A stretch of 64,000 nucleotides of DNA from Tubulanus polymorphus. Taxonomy: Eukaryota; Nemertea; Palaeonemertea; Tubulaniformes; Tubulanidae. The DNA is taken from contig NC_134036.1 in the NCBI RefSeq assembly GCF_964204645.1, positions 6,459,600 to 6,523,599 of the forward strand, given 5' to 3'. The translations under genes and the position numbers were made by a program. Numbering within the stretch: the first letter of the stretch is position 1; every line of letters starts with the position of its first letter. Shown here in pieces: positions 21,186 to 33,304 of the stretch. Under the pieces are notes generated by a model, which saw only the letters and a program-made list of their open reading frames with translations, was not told the origin of the DNA and searched no databases.

Positions 21186-21459
21186 TGTCGTTCCATTTGC
21201 TAAACTAATTTACGAACTGACTGTCACGTGCTACACAGTTCAGTCCTCGGTAACTTGAAACTCATTCGCAAGTTTCTTTCATAAATCTCATTCCAACTTC
21301 TACATCTATGAAGCAGTATCTGAACATTGATTCGTACACCCATTCAGGTAACAAAAAGTGACAAACCGAACGTGAAACCGAATAATTTTAGGAAATAAAC
21401 TATTTCTACAGATTTACTGCGGGTTTTTATTCGTGAACTGTAGTGAGATTTATATCAGT

Positions 21460-21680
21460 TCACTACAGTCAGTTTTTGACGATGTTCGTATCATTTGGCA
21501 ACGTGTTATTCGCAAATAGTCTAGTCTTCATATTTCGAATGAAACGATACTTATCGGATTACTCGCGATGGTTTTGGAAATATGCGATTACGAAACTGTA
21601 CCGCAGTCAGGTTACTGTCTGGCCAGGCTCGAATTTAATTTGTATTTGTAACCCATCTGCGTTATAAATGAATCGACGAT
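21460..21680 (+). pseudogene. Decayed knottin-type exon and 3' flank
   Basis: The stretch ending in CGCAAATAG at about 21526 aligns with the end of the cystine-knot exon at 33390-33305 (minus), whose frame ends TGCAAATAA. The sequence after it (about 21545-21680) aligns with the 3' flanks of both peptide genes (29310-29480 and the complement of 33110-33300), sharing AACCGCAGTCAGGTAACTG-like blocks. A stop codon and loss of cysteine codons make it non-functional. The flank homology is clearer than the exon homology. Confidence 0.5.
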
Positions 21681-21849
21681 CGGTTTGTGAAAAGTTCTCG
21701 AAAGCGATGAAAAGGATGTGTCGCAGAAGCGAGGAAAACATCATCGTCAATTCGAGTTATGCGTTTCACTCGTGGCAGTTACAAAAAGACGCGTCTAAAA
21801 AATGACCTGCCCGTGTACCCGAATCATTTGAGAATGGATTGCTTTTCAT

Positions 21850-23770
21850 TTTGCAAAAAGACTCGTTAATCATCCACCGCTTGTCTTTAACCATTTTCTT
21901 ACCTACCTACTTTAAAGATTCGGAGATTTTACCTAGGGGAACTTTATCTAGGAGTCTCACCCAGGGGAAATTTACCTACAACCCACAGTTCGATAAAACG
22001 TGGTGGTCACTTATGATCACAGTTGTAAGAACGGTCGGTCACCCGTCAGAATAATGTGTTCCACATAAAGGCACCTTAAGCCTAGCGCACATCGACACTG
22101 CGATTGGATACAACTAGTTGCTACCGACCGATTACCCCGCGCACATCGAAATCTAGTTACAACCGGTCAGTTGCAGCAACTGCATGGCGCGTGTCGATCG
22201 TCGAGATCCAGAGCGCGCACATCGATGGATATGACTGCGATTGAGTACAACCAGTTGCTCAAAAGTGGAACATGGGCAACTGGCTGGAACTGGAGATAGA
22301 TCGACGCTTACCAATCGTAAGCTCGCTCACATCGACACATTCAAGCAACTGATCGTATCCAGCCAGTTCCTCTCATGCGCCGAAAACTGCCTTGCAACTA
22401 GTTGTCTCCAATCGCAGTGTCGATGTGGGCTAGGCTTTAGATCAGCGAAACTGTTGAAATATAGCGTATGAAAAATCAATATTCAGAAATTTCTAAAAAG
22501 CGACAGCTCGATAAATATAATGTTTTTTTTCCGTGAGATCGAACCAGGAAAACACTTTTGCCCGAGTAAATAGTGATGCGCGCGTGGGTCGATTTTGGAA
22601 TGCCGGGTGCTCATCGATTCGGCTCGACAAAACACCGATATAGATTTCACTCAATATCAAGCTGTACAATCGTTGGTATAATTTTTGAAATATTTCACAC
22701 AGCGTGTTTTGTTCGAACAGTTCGTGTTCTCCATAAAGACTAAGGTACGCCCGGAGATGTACAATTATTCAATTATTTCGCAATCGAACGTCCATTGTCA
22801 ACGTATGCTGAATTAAAGTTTCATGAGGACATTTTGTTCATTAATTTCTATGCAGCATGATAGTCCAGTCATAATAAAGTTGAGGTTAGACAAAATTGAT
22901 CAAACTCGAATTTTATGATAAATTGACAGAACGTTCTTACCTCAGTTCATATACGATCTATATGGTTTGCATTCTTTTGCAACAATGTAAAAAATCCATT
23001 TCCATGGCAACAGCATCCTGTTTTCACCATATTTTGGGTATATAGAATAATATAATTATGTGGGGCCAAGTCATGACAAAATACAAACTTAGGGTCAAAA
23101 CTTATGTTTTCTAATATGCGCTGTCCATATATGGCATTTAGAAATTGATTCAAGGTCAAGGTCATGACTAATTTCAAAGTCAAATTCAAACCAAGCACAG
23201 CAATTTCAATATGTCTTACGCTAATTTTTATTTTAAACGTCTTCTTTACGTACGAAAATACAATGTATCAATTACAAATGATCAGGTTAAATATTCATCA
23301 TCAGATGAAAACATTCTTTCTTAGATTATGTTGCTAAGCACCCTGTAATGCGAGGTTTCCAAGAAACCGAAAAACCCAGTTTTTTCATCATCTTAAAGCG
23401 AAGCTGCGTGTCAGGCGTTTACATTCATATTATGTGAAAGCAGTCACCCTTTTTTACAACTGCATTCAACGACGATGCAGACGATATGTCTGTAGCCATA
23501 GCGACACAACAATGGGCAGGTTGGTGAGTTTCCATGACAACGAGTAAAGCAGGTTCCGCGACGGGCTATTCGAGACAAGTTCACGAAATGTATGGAGGTA
23601 GAGCGAGAATATTAAGCGGGAAGAGCGAGCGGTGTGGGCGAGTGGTTTCGTTCCCACGAAGAGATCTTTTCCGTAAACAAATATCAATTTTTCGCCGGGG
23701 CTCCGTTAAATCTGCTACTGGTTTTCGGAAATTTCGAACCACACTTCTTTCAGTTTTTTGTCTGGGCCCA
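21850..23770 (+). repeat. Segmental repeat unit A
   Basis: Diverged direct repeat of 24840-25900. Matching blocks include the CATCC(A/G)CCGCTT(G/A)TCTTTAACCATT start, GTCGGTCAC.CGTCAGAAT, the GATGCGCGCGTGGGTCGATTTT block, and GTGTGGGCGAGTGGTTTCGTTCC. A Harbinger-like MITE (22079-22436) interrupts this unit but not unit B. No coding sequence is convincing. Confidence 0.75.
22079..22436. mobile_element. Harbinger-like MITE with TTA target duplication
   Basis: 358 bp with long inverted termini starting AGCCTAGCGCACATCGACACTG and ending in its near-perfect complement. TTA flanks both sides (22076-22078, 22437-22439). The related repeat at about 25185-25195 reads GGCACC-GTA-GATCAG without the element, giving a natural empty site. 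The 3-bp TWA target suits PIF/Harbinger. Subterminal CAACTAGTTGC-type repeats occur inside. No ORF. Confidence 0.85.
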
Positions 23771-23889
23771 ATTCCACAATTTATGTAAAAAGCCACATAA
23801 CTGTCATCATTTGCTCCCTAAATCACTCATCGTCCCTAAAATGCTCAACCACTCTGCATATGGACATATTCAACAATCGGATTCTAAAG

Positions 23890-24460
23890 ATTTCATGTTT
23901 TCTTCTAGGACTGTCGTGTATACGTCATCGTGAATCCTGCACGTGCAGGTGTTCAAGTGTAATTTATGTGGATTGATATCAGTTCTACATCAAGTTCCAT
24001 TAACCGGACTATTAGTGAACTAACCGGACTACACGTGAACTAACTGGACTAGTGGACTAGTCGAACTATGCGATCTTGCGGGACTAATAGTAAACTGACC
24101 AAACTTAGTTAATTGATACTCGCAAAAATGGTCAGCGGTGGACTCTTTGAAGGTTGGGAACTCAGTGTGTGTATTTGTGGAATTTGGTGAATCATTAACT
24201 GCTAGACAAGACATGACACGTGTGAGTAGAATTTCTGTTGCTCTTTAAAAATCAATCATGAGGAAGCAGTTATCTATTTAAACCTAGTGTTTGCTGAATT
24301 TCAAAAGAATTGTAAATTGAGTTATTTACAGCAGCCCGTAATTGTGTTGCGGCAATTGTAATGCGGGGATTTAGTAAGAGCACCATTTCTATGTAAAATA
24401 GAGGATTTGGCAACATTAGGTTAGCAATCGTATCTGATCCAAATCGTTTCGATCAAAATT
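23890..24460 (+). repeat. Dispersed repeat C, copy 1, with short tandem array
   Basis: Homologous to 31000-31700. It starts near ATTTCATGTTTTCTTCTAGGACT, runs through a GACGTGCAGGTGTTCA-like block, a few units of a roughly 20-bp tandem repeat (GGACTA..GTGAACTAACC, about 24000-24080), and GTGAGTAGAATTTCT to a ...GAGGATTTGGCA end. Non-coding. Confidence 0.7.
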
Positions 24461-24839
24461 TGTGACGAAAACCAGCAAATTGTTAATGCATATAAATCAC
24501 GATATCATTCTAAACCTAATGTTGATATCATGTAATGTACGAAAACCTTAATTAGTAGATTGGAAAATGTCTTAGAAGATGGTGACGCTTTGTTCCTTGC
24601 GTGGAAATCTTAAATGGTTATTAGGCAGCAACGATTGTCTTCTTGGAATGATAATTTAAAGATAGCTTTTCGATTATAATCGATTATCCATGTTGTATTG
24701 AGAGAGATATAGTTCCATTTCTAGCAGGGAAAACCTTATTCCTCGGTCTTGTCTGTCTCCATTCGAGGACCGGTCGCTCAAGATTTGGTAACAGTCAGCC
24801 AGTGAATAGTTGACGTAGTGACAGTTAAAAGTTCCTCAT
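24461..24839. other. AT-rich spacer, nothing recognised
   Basis: No open frame, repeat or RNA signature stood out between repeat C and repeat unit B. Confidence 0.4.
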
Positions 24840-25990
24840 TACTTTGCTATTCATCCGCCGCTTATCTTTAACCATTTCTTTTATCTACTTTGAAGATTTT
24901 GGGATTTTTTTTACCTCGGGGATTTTTACCCTGGGGATTTTTAACTTTACCCACAGACCAGGCTGGGCAAATATTAAGTCACTGTAGTCTATGACCCGGT
25001 GACGGTCAATATGACGCGATTATAATTGCGACTGTGCCTGATGTCTGTACGGTCTACGGTTTTTATTCGCCAGTCAGGGCCGCACCCAGTGGTCGACAGG
25101 AATACGCTCAGGGTCACTTTATGACCGCAGATGTAAGAACATAAGAACGGTTGGTCACTCGTCAGAATGATGTATTTCATATACAGGCACCGTAGATCAG
25201 CGAAAATATTGAAATATAGCGTATGAAAGATCAATATGCACAAATTCTAAAAAGCGACAGCTCAATAAATATAACGACTGTCCAGAGACCAAAACTAGAA
25301 AAACACTTGGCGCGAGTAAAAAGTGATGCGCGCGTGGGTCGATTTTGAAATGCCGGGTGCGCATCGATTCGGCTCGATAAAACGCCGATATAGATTTCAC
25401 TCAATATCAAGCTGTGCAATCATTGGTATAATTTATCAACTATTTCGCACAGCGCGTTTTATTCTTTCGCTGACAGTTCCTGCATTCTAGGCGACGAGAT
25501 ATTTTCATTTCGAAAGTTGAACAGGTTAGAAGAAGGTAAGCCCGGAGATGAAATATTATTCGATTATTTCCTAATCAAACGTTCGTTGTCGATGTATGCA
25601 GAATCGAAGTATCGTGAGAAAATTTTGGTTATGGATTTTGTGCGGCTAAAGTATAATACGTTCCGTGAAGGGCTTTCAAAGACGAGACCACGAAATGTAT
25701 ATAGTTAGAGAGGGAAGAGCGAGTGGTGTGGGCGAGTGGTTTCGTTCCGACGAAGAGATCATTTCCTTAAAACTAATATTTACTTTTCGCCGGAGCTCCG
25801 TTAAACTGCTACTGGTTTTTGGAATCACGATCCACACTCGGTAGGGTTTCGGGTATATTCTGGACCCAATTCCAAAATTTTGGTCGAGGGGTGCGGGGAA
25901 CAGCTTGAGCGTATAGTGGGTTCGAATCCATTGACCGGTGAAGATGACGGTTATGCGACTTTTTTACTCTGGACCACGTCCCATAGTTTT
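24840..25990 (+). repeat. Segmental repeat unit B
   Basis: Diverged copy of unit A (21850-23770), lacking the Harbinger-like MITE. It ends near a tRNA B-box-like GGGTTCGAATCC at about 25919, so a SINE fragment may be joined to it. A further partial, inverted copy is at about 34890-35150. Confidence 0.7.
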
Positions 25991-26399
25991 AATTTTACAT
26001 GGGCGAATACGTTTAGTTGACTAGAATATATTAGGGCCTGAATTTTCAGTAAACTATATCGGACGAAGTAGTATATATATTATATTCATATTCCAACCGT
26101 TCTCACTCTTGATTCAAGTACTAACATTAACATCTGTCACGTTAAGAGAATTGAATTGAAATGTGAATAATGTATTAAACGTATTAAGCGTAAAATGGAT
26201 AAGCAAATTACATATATTATACAGTTACAAATTATAAATTACAGTAGCCGAACCTGAGGCAAGGCCCTAAGTAAATAAAATACGTGGTTATAGCATATTT
26301 ACGAGGATTATTCATTGACTGATAATACCATCTAGTTAAGTAACATATTTTGAGTATTTCTACATTTAACCAAATGAAGATATTAGATCACACAATCTC

Positions 26400-27745
26400 G
26401 TGTTTTAAAGATAATATACTAATTCTATTTTTGGACCATTACTTTTTCTTTTGTACGTAAATGACATGCTACATGTTTCTAAGTTATACAAGTTTATACT
26501 GTTTGCTGACGACACGACCATTTCTTGTAGCAACAAAGATCCTATAGAATTAATTCGTACCGTAAACCGCGAACTGATAAAACTATCTACGTGGTTTAGA
26601 GCAACTCTCGTTGAATGTAAAGAAAACAAGCTACATGAAGTTTGGCAATTTTAGATTACCAGACAATACAGAAATCAGTATAGACAATCAACCTGTTGCT
26701 TATTCGTGCACCAACAAATTTCTTGGTGTGAATTTTGATGAAAACCTAAACTGGTCAGCACATACTGCCTATACATCTGCCAAAGTTTCACGTGCTATTG
26801 GTTTATTGTTCAAAGCCCACAAATGTCTACCCCAGCCCATTTTGCCCACACTTTATCATCCCTTAGTTTTACCATATTTCCAATACTGCAACATTGTCTG
26901 GGGACGTACATATCCAATCCGTCTACATCATCTTAGCATCCTACAAAAACGGGCTTTACGACTTGTATATAATGTACCTTACCTAGCACACTCGAGTCCA
27001 CTCTTTAAACAAGGCAATCACCTTAAATTAACTGACATTAATAAGCTCCAAACAGCAAAGTTTCTTTTTCAAGCTGATGTGCAACCAGGTACCTAATACC
27101 CTACGACATATTCTTTCATATAGGTCTGGTCAGCAACATCATATTCTACGAAATGCCAATAATTTAAATATACCGCAACATCGCACTACGAAACGCTCGT
27201 TCTCTATTAGTATAGCAGGCCCAAAGCTCTGGAATTCTTTACCAATCAACATCCGAAATAGTTAATCTCTTTATAGTTTCAAGCACAATCTCAAGAAGCA
27301 ACTCATGTCAACCTATTAATCAACATCTAAAATCATGAGCAAACCAAAATACTATAAACGTGTAGAAATTTATTTTATGCAGAAATGCTTAACTTTTTAG
27401 GGATTATATCTCATTCGTCGAAATGGGAGGACTTTTCTATTGTTCTTAAATTATCCCGTTAATCAATAACAGTCTACCATCAATTAATCCCATGACTAGT
27501 TTATGCTATAACATAGAATTTTGCATCCTTCTCATTATCCAAATAGTATCATTCCATCATTCTCAATGTTCTTCTTTTCATAATTGCATTTTTTTGTTAT
27601 TTGCGCCAGGGCCTCGGCTTGACAATCACTTAATGATTTCCGAGGTCCTGATGATTGTCATGCAATATACATAAACATTTTGTAACAATTATGTATTTAT
27701 ATTTGTATCATGATAATCATCAAATAAATCAAATCAAATATGTAA
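26400..27745 (+). mobile_element. 5'-truncated non-LTR retrotransposon (LINE), dead
   Basis: Encodes the C-terminal half of a reverse transcriptase: FADDTTISC in one frame (26490-26520), then KTSYMKF, FLGVNFDENLNWSAH, LVLPYFQYCNIVWG and LQKRALRLVY in a second frame (26611-27096), then GPKLWNSLP in a third (27077-27265). The frame changes and stops show it is inactive. These motifs are typical of CR1/jockey-group elements. The 3' UTR has inverted CCTCGGCTTGACAATCA / TGATTGTCA blocks and ends in an AAATAAATCAAATCAAAT simple tail near 27745, the usual 3' end of such elements. Confidence 0.9.
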
Positions 27746-28885
27746 TTAACAATAGATTACCTTTATTCCATTTAACGCCTATTCAAACAAAAACAAGTGA
27801 CAGAAACTTGTTTCCGTGTTTCTGTGATGCCCGCCCGCACTTAGGGCCAGGCTTCAAAATATACAGCGTATGCCATTAAACTGACTTCAAATTAATCTAA
27901 TGTTACAAACAAAATATCACTGAATTAACCATTAAATCGACCGGTAGTTTCATTCTCACCGTTTCGAACTGATGAGACTAATTGTGACCGAACTCGCGCG
28001 ACATTCAAATCAACAATGCAGAAAACCCGTTATCGCTGCATTGAAAAATGTCTTATACCATTTTTTTCTAAAGAAGCATTATTTTAAATCTGCTACATTA
28101 TGTAATATGCGATTGGTTTACTGAGACCTCATTGAAAACTGTTGATTAATCAGAATTTGGGATTTTTAACTTTTTGGATTTTGGACTTGGTTGTAGGTTA
28201 AAATCCCTTTGGTAAAAATCCCAAAATGTTCACACCAGGTAAAATCCCCCCTAGGTGATTTCAAAGCAAGCTTTTTCTACAATTTTATTCATTTGTAATG
28301 AGACTGCAATATGTTTGAACTGTGCAGTGAAATCTTTCGTTGCGATAAATTCTTTAGTAAACTTTTAGAATCAGCAGACAAATTGTTAGAATTAATGAGA
28401 ATAATTAACTTTTTATTTGAAATATCTAAACATTCGGACTGGAATATTTTTGAACTGTGTTGTATTAGAGCTGTGTAATGCCAATAATTATTAGAAATGA
28501 TGAACTTTTGATTTGAAATATTTTAGATTCAAGTTAGTGTCATATATTATGATGAACCCTTCCATTATAAGCTGTGCGATAACTTTAAGTACTAATTTAG
28601 TATTTATGAACTGTTAATTTGTAGTATGCTTTTATTCAAATAGTATATCTATAGGTTGTATGGGCCTGATATCATCGATGTTGTTCCACAGTAACGTATG
28701 AATAAATTGGATATATGTATCAATAATATGAATTAATTGACCTTAAAATTGCACGTGCTTACATTCCATTAAAAAAGGAAGGAGAGGGATTTTTACCTGC
28801 TTTGAAGAATTGGGGATTTTTACCAAGGTGATTTTACCGCTTACCAATTACCTATATTTTCTTATTCAAATTTTAGGCGTTGAAA
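27746..28885. other. Intergenic region before peptide gene 1
   Basis: No ORF supported. It contains several GGGATTTTTACC-like blocks (28150-28260 inverted, 28785-28845 direct) related to those at 24905-24950 in repeat unit B. The end, CTTATTCAAATTTTAG at about 28861-28876, looks like a splice acceptor for a 5'-UTR intron of the next gene. Confidence 0.5.
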
Positions 28886-29298
28886 ATGCTTGCTTACTTA
28901 ATGACTCGTGTATGTGCTGTTGTTGTGGTCGTGGTCAGTGCCGCGTCATTTGCAGAGGGTGAGTAACGGACTGGGGAAATAATGCGTAAATTCGTAGGTT
29001 TACAATATTAACATAAATATCAAAGCGACATTAATCGACGAATCGATTTGTTCGTCTGAATGGTCGACATAAACGAGGTGAATCGTTCGTCCTCACCTTC
29101 GGGATCGGCGCCGGCCCTATGTCTGGGCGAAGGTTCAAGTACTCATTCAATTTAGTTAAAACAATTGACTCATCGCACATTCCTTTTTAAAATGTCATCT
29201 TCTTTTTAAGTATAGGTTGCAAGTCATCGGGTTCTGCGTGTAGCGATTTCACTGAGTGTTGCAGCCGGTCCTGCACTATAATGAATAAATGTTACTAA
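28886..29298 (+). CDS. Small secreted six-cysteine (inhibitor cystine knot-like) peptide, two exons
   Basis: Exon 1 28886-28958 encodes an initiator Met and a hydrophobic Val-rich signal peptide of about 24 residues ending in an Ala-rich cleavage region; donor G|GTGAGT. Exon 2 29216-29298, after acceptor TTTTTAAGTATAG, encodes about 26 residues and stops at TAA 29296-29298. The phase (1) matches across the intron. The mature part has cysteines spaced C-x6-C-x5-CC-x3-C-x5-C, the classic knottin/ICK pattern. There is almost no propeptide, unlike cone-snail O-superfamily precursors. A paralogue on the minus strand (33305-34421) keeps signal, intron position, phase and Cys pattern. AATAAA occurs at about 29454. 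Role unknown: defence, protease inhibition, signalling and venom are all possible. Confidence 0.8.
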
Positions 29299-29309
29299 TC
29301 GTCGGTGAC

Positions 29310-29480
29310 AATTGGGTTTCCTATTGGATATACTTTTGGCGATTTTTGAAATATCCGATTATGAAACTGAACCGCAGTCAGGTAACTGACTGACTCGAAT
29401 TGAATTCCTATTTGTAACTCAGTCGTCAAATCTCGTGTTATAATTCAATAAATGATTCGTTATGATTCAATAAAGGTGCG
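29310..29480 (+). repeat. Conserved 3' flank of the peptide genes
   Basis: Matches the complement of 33110-33300 and, more weakly, 21545-21680. Includes GGATATACTT..GG, ATATCCGATTATGAAAC and two AATAAA signals. Probably 3' UTR carried along in duplication of the peptide gene. Confidence 0.65.
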
Positions 29481-30999
29481 AATAAATAAATCAATTATCG
29501 GGTTGTTAACTGTTGTTAGAATTCGTCGGTGACGATTTCTAAAGTTACAAATAAGATGCACCGTTCCATTACCGGCAAGGAACCTCAATCATCCATTCGA
29601 GTTCCGCGTTTTCTCCCTTGACCGGGCCCGCAAGATGTCGCAATAAGTACTTTACCCGGAAATGTGTATCTACAGACACGCTGTGTAGATATAGACACGC
29701 TGTCCCAGGAAACAAAGAGTGATTATATGTAGACATTTAGACATCAAATACAGGGCTGATATGAAACATAGGGAAAATATGTACGAGCAATACAAGTAAT
29801 TTTTGACGCCTTATGAGACGTTACCATTATGAAACCTAAACAATGTTAACCATTCAGCATCATTTTACAAACGACAACCGTAAATCGATGTGCAAAACGT
29901 CACAGGTCTATGTGTTCACATACAAGCTATTTGGCAAAATTTTATTGATAAAGATGTAGAATGTCTTTCTGTGATTATATAATGACCTCTATTTGAATGT
30001 CGAAATGTTATATTGCATTGAATATCATTAGAAAACGTATTGTAACAGTAATGGGTGTATGGTTACATCAGAAGCGGCAGGCATACATCGAAATGATAAG
30101 TAAATCGGATTTAAGGTCAAAACGGCGGATGTATATACGATTTTGAAGGCCCTGACATGGGGATGCTGGTGGAATGACGAAGCTATCTACAATCTGTGTA
30201 GGGCCGGTGTGAATTTCATCGGTCGCTACAAGCAGTCAATATAAAAATGCGTAAACATATAATTTCACTATTAAAATGTTTTAGACAATATGTTGGACAT
30301 TAGGGGTATGCAGGTTTCATGAGGTTAGCAATTTATAAAAGCAAAGCTGCCATATACGGCTCCGCGTCGTGTGATGGCATGTGTGTTTGGTGACAATTTA
30401 ATTCAATGCTTTATTGATCCTTCTTACATACAAAATCCCAAATTCAATAAAGTTACAAATTTTAAAGTAAGAAAATGCATTACAAAACACATGCGTAATT
30501 CATACAGAATAACATAAACAAGTTATTTTAAATGACATTAGAGGATATGGAGTGACTGCCAAACCGGGACCGGGCCGGCTGGAGGCCACACATGCTCCAA
30601 AGTCGAAGCAGACATCCAGACGAGCTTTTTCCTCAAACCATGGAGGCAATGAAGTTGTAGGTCAGCTTAGAGGCAAATGTGAATGTAATCGGTTACAAGT
30701 TATCAATTATTGACAATTTTCAACCAAAAAACCACTACTAGTACAGTCGACCTCGTATCAGACCCAATCACCAAATCTCATAATTCCCCAAATTTCTCAA
30801 AACTTCGGTTTCAGATTTTCAATTAAACATAAGCTTATCCCAAAAATTCTACATTTTTTCGCAGGCGTCAAATGATTTATTAAAATTAATTTTCTTGTTA
30901 GCTTTGCTGTACTAAAGTCCATTCATCCATGGATCATTTCCAAACTGCTCGTCCACTTTCCCCGTAAATACATTGTTCAGTGTGATTCTAACGAATTCA
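29481..30999. other. Intergenic region, no gene recognised
   Basis: AT-rich. A GC-richer patch at about 30550-30680 is open on the minus strand but stops quickly and matches nothing I recognise. Short tandem ACACGCTGT copies occur at 29675-29710. Confidence 0.4.
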
Positions 31000-31700
31000 T
31001 GTTTTCTTCTAGGACTCTCTTGTAAACGTCATCGTGAATACTGGACGTGCAGGTGTTCACGTGTAACTTATGTGGATTGATATCATTTCTACATCTCGGT
31101 CCATTAACCGGACTAATAGCGAACTAACCTGATGACATGTGAACTAACCGGAGGGACTATCGGTGAACTAGCCGGACTACGTGTGAACTAACCGGCCTAT
31201 ATGTGAACTAACTGGACTATTAGTGAACTAGCTGGACTATGTGTGAAGTAACCGGACTAGATGTGAACTAACCAGGCAAATAGTGAATTACCTGGATTGA
31301 ATGTGAACTAACCGGAGACCATTGGATAGATTGCCAAACTTAAAGTGAATTGCTACTGGCAAAATCAGTCAGCGGTTGACTCCGTGAAGGTGTGGAACTC
31401 TGGAAGTGGATTTGTGAGACCCGGTGGATTATTAACCGCTAGACAAGTGAGCAGACATGTGTGAGTAGAATTTCTTTTCAGTTTTGAAAAATAATTAGGC
31501 CCTATGAGCATGTTATCTATTTAAACAAAGTGTTTGCTGAACTTCAAAAGGTTAATTGTTTATTAAGTTATCTGCAGCAGCCTGTTATTGTGTTGCTGGA
31601 ATTATAATTAATTCGGGGTTTTAGTAAGAGCATCAATCTCTCTGTAAAATTGAAGATTTTGCATCATTCGATACAAGATCATATCTGATCTAAATTTCAT
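31000..31700 (+). repeat. Dispersed repeat C, copy 2, with tandem array
   Basis: Homologous to 23890-24460 but with a longer array. From about 31095 to 31320 a roughly 19-21 bp unit (core GTGAACTAACCGGACTA) repeats about a dozen times with variation. Flanks match copy 1 on both sides. Confidence 0.8.
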
Positions 31701-31869
31701 CGAAATTTGTGTCGAAAATTAGTGGGTCAAAACACAAAATCCAGAATATCTAATCGTAATATCAAATTCAAGAACTAAAATCGTGATCGGTAATGTCTAT
31801 TGCAACCGCTGGACCGTGAACGTGTCTCTCTTTCTCCCTCCCTATCGTCTCCGCTACTGCCGCTTCTGC

Positions 31870-32095
31870 TACTCATTCGGCTTAGTCGAAAATACTTCAA
31901 ATATTTCGCATTAAAAATACGTACGTTGCAAATTCAAGAAAAAAATAACAAAGCAACCGAATTTCACGTTTTCACAGTAATCCTCGTTCTAGTTTGTTCA
32001 CTGACTGCTATATGTTATGAGCTGATCGTATCATTAAACCTCATACACTCGAAAACACTCATACACTCGTTTTTCTCTTTTGGTTTAATCTCAAC
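31870..32095 (+). repeat. Stray copy of the receptor 5' flank
   Basis: Matches 17495-17710, just upstream of the dead receptor gene: shared ATTAAAAATACGTACGTTG, TTCACTGACTGCTATATGTTA and a following TTAAACCTC block. No receptor exon remains on its left, where the gene would lie. Remnant of another receptor copy. Confidence 0.75.
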
Positions 32096-32153
32096 ATCTT
32101 CTGACATCACCCGCAAGAGCGTCACGCGTCTGGTGAACCATGGTGAGTGGTTA

Positions 32154-32480
32154 TTTCAACTCCTTATCGGAATGTAAAACCTAAATTAAGGTTCGGGGTG
32201 GCTGGCAAGTCTTCGCTTATAGTCTTCTAAGCGTTCTGGCACAGACAGATTTGAGGGCTCTTGCCCATACCGACTTAATTTTAAGGCGGATACACCACAC
32301 CGTTGCACGCGCAGCAAATAACGAACTATAATCATGTTTGTGCTTAGAGAATAAGTACTAGCGTTATACTGAGTAACGTTCAAGTCTAGAGGCGGCCGAG
32401 CGAAAATCTGTCAACCACCGAGATCGGGACTTGAACGACGGACCTTTCGCTCGCTGGTCGACTGCTACAGCAGTATAGCT
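32154..32480 (-). mobile_element. tRNA-derived SINE with long target duplication
   Basis: 327 bp flanked by a 17-bp near-identical duplication (ACCATGGTGAGTGGTTA at 32137-32153, ACCATGGTGACTGGTTA at 32481-32497). On the minus strand the 5' end has a tRNA-like head: an A-box-like region near AGCTATACTG, then GTTCAAGTCCCG, a B-box. Long target duplications and a polymerase III promoter identify a SINE moved by a LINE. Confidence 0.8.
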
Positions 32481-32497
32481 ACCATGGTGACTGGTTA

Positions 32498-33104
32498 ATC
32501 TTCGGTCATACTTGCTTCCCTGCCTTGACAGGAGGTAGGATCGGGGTTAGGCATAGGGTTTGTTTTACAGCTATAGGGATAGAATGACGCTTAGGTTGAA
32601 TAGTATACCTAATTTAAAATATTCGAGCGGATTAAACGAACCTAGGTTGTCGTCGAGTTACGGTAGTAGGATGCTGCGTCGGGTTCGAATGCTGGTACAT
32701 CTGCTCCATTTTCTCCAGATCTGCTCACTCCATTTTGATAATCGTGTGACTCTTGGAAATGAATTGTCATTCGTAGACACGAGGTACATGAGTTTTTCCG
32801 TGTCTATAAAGATTATATCCAACCGAAATCTATCCGGGAAATATATTTATTTCCATTTTGGAATTCGTCGACATTGACTCCATCCACTCTTGCCAATAAC
32901 AGTTATGAAAAATCAATATATCTTTTTCGAACGGGTCAACGATTGAGATGTGATTTATTCCATTTTGGAAATGGAATTCTAATAGTCGTTATGAAAATCA
33001 TCACCATCATCATCAGTTACATCAGTAAGCGCCGCTGCGCCATGATGTTGTGTACTTTAGGCCTATGGTCTCCACTACTAACCGACGAATCATAAACGGT
33101 AAAC
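32498..33104. other. Intergenic region, no gene recognised
   Basis: A plus-strand frame of 105 codons at 32560-32877 has no signal, domain or splice support. Nothing else seen. Confidence 0.4.
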
Positions 33105-33304
33105 AACCCGATCATTGATTTATTCAGTCTCACTTTTATTGAATCTAATTATAACACGACATTTGACGACTGAGTTACAAATATAAATTCAATTCGTGCT
33201 TGTCCACAACCTGGTAAGTGAGTCGGTCGTCGTTCGGTTTCATAATCGGATATTTTTCCAAACCACCACAAGTATATCCGATAATAAACCCTTGTCACCG
33301 GCGA

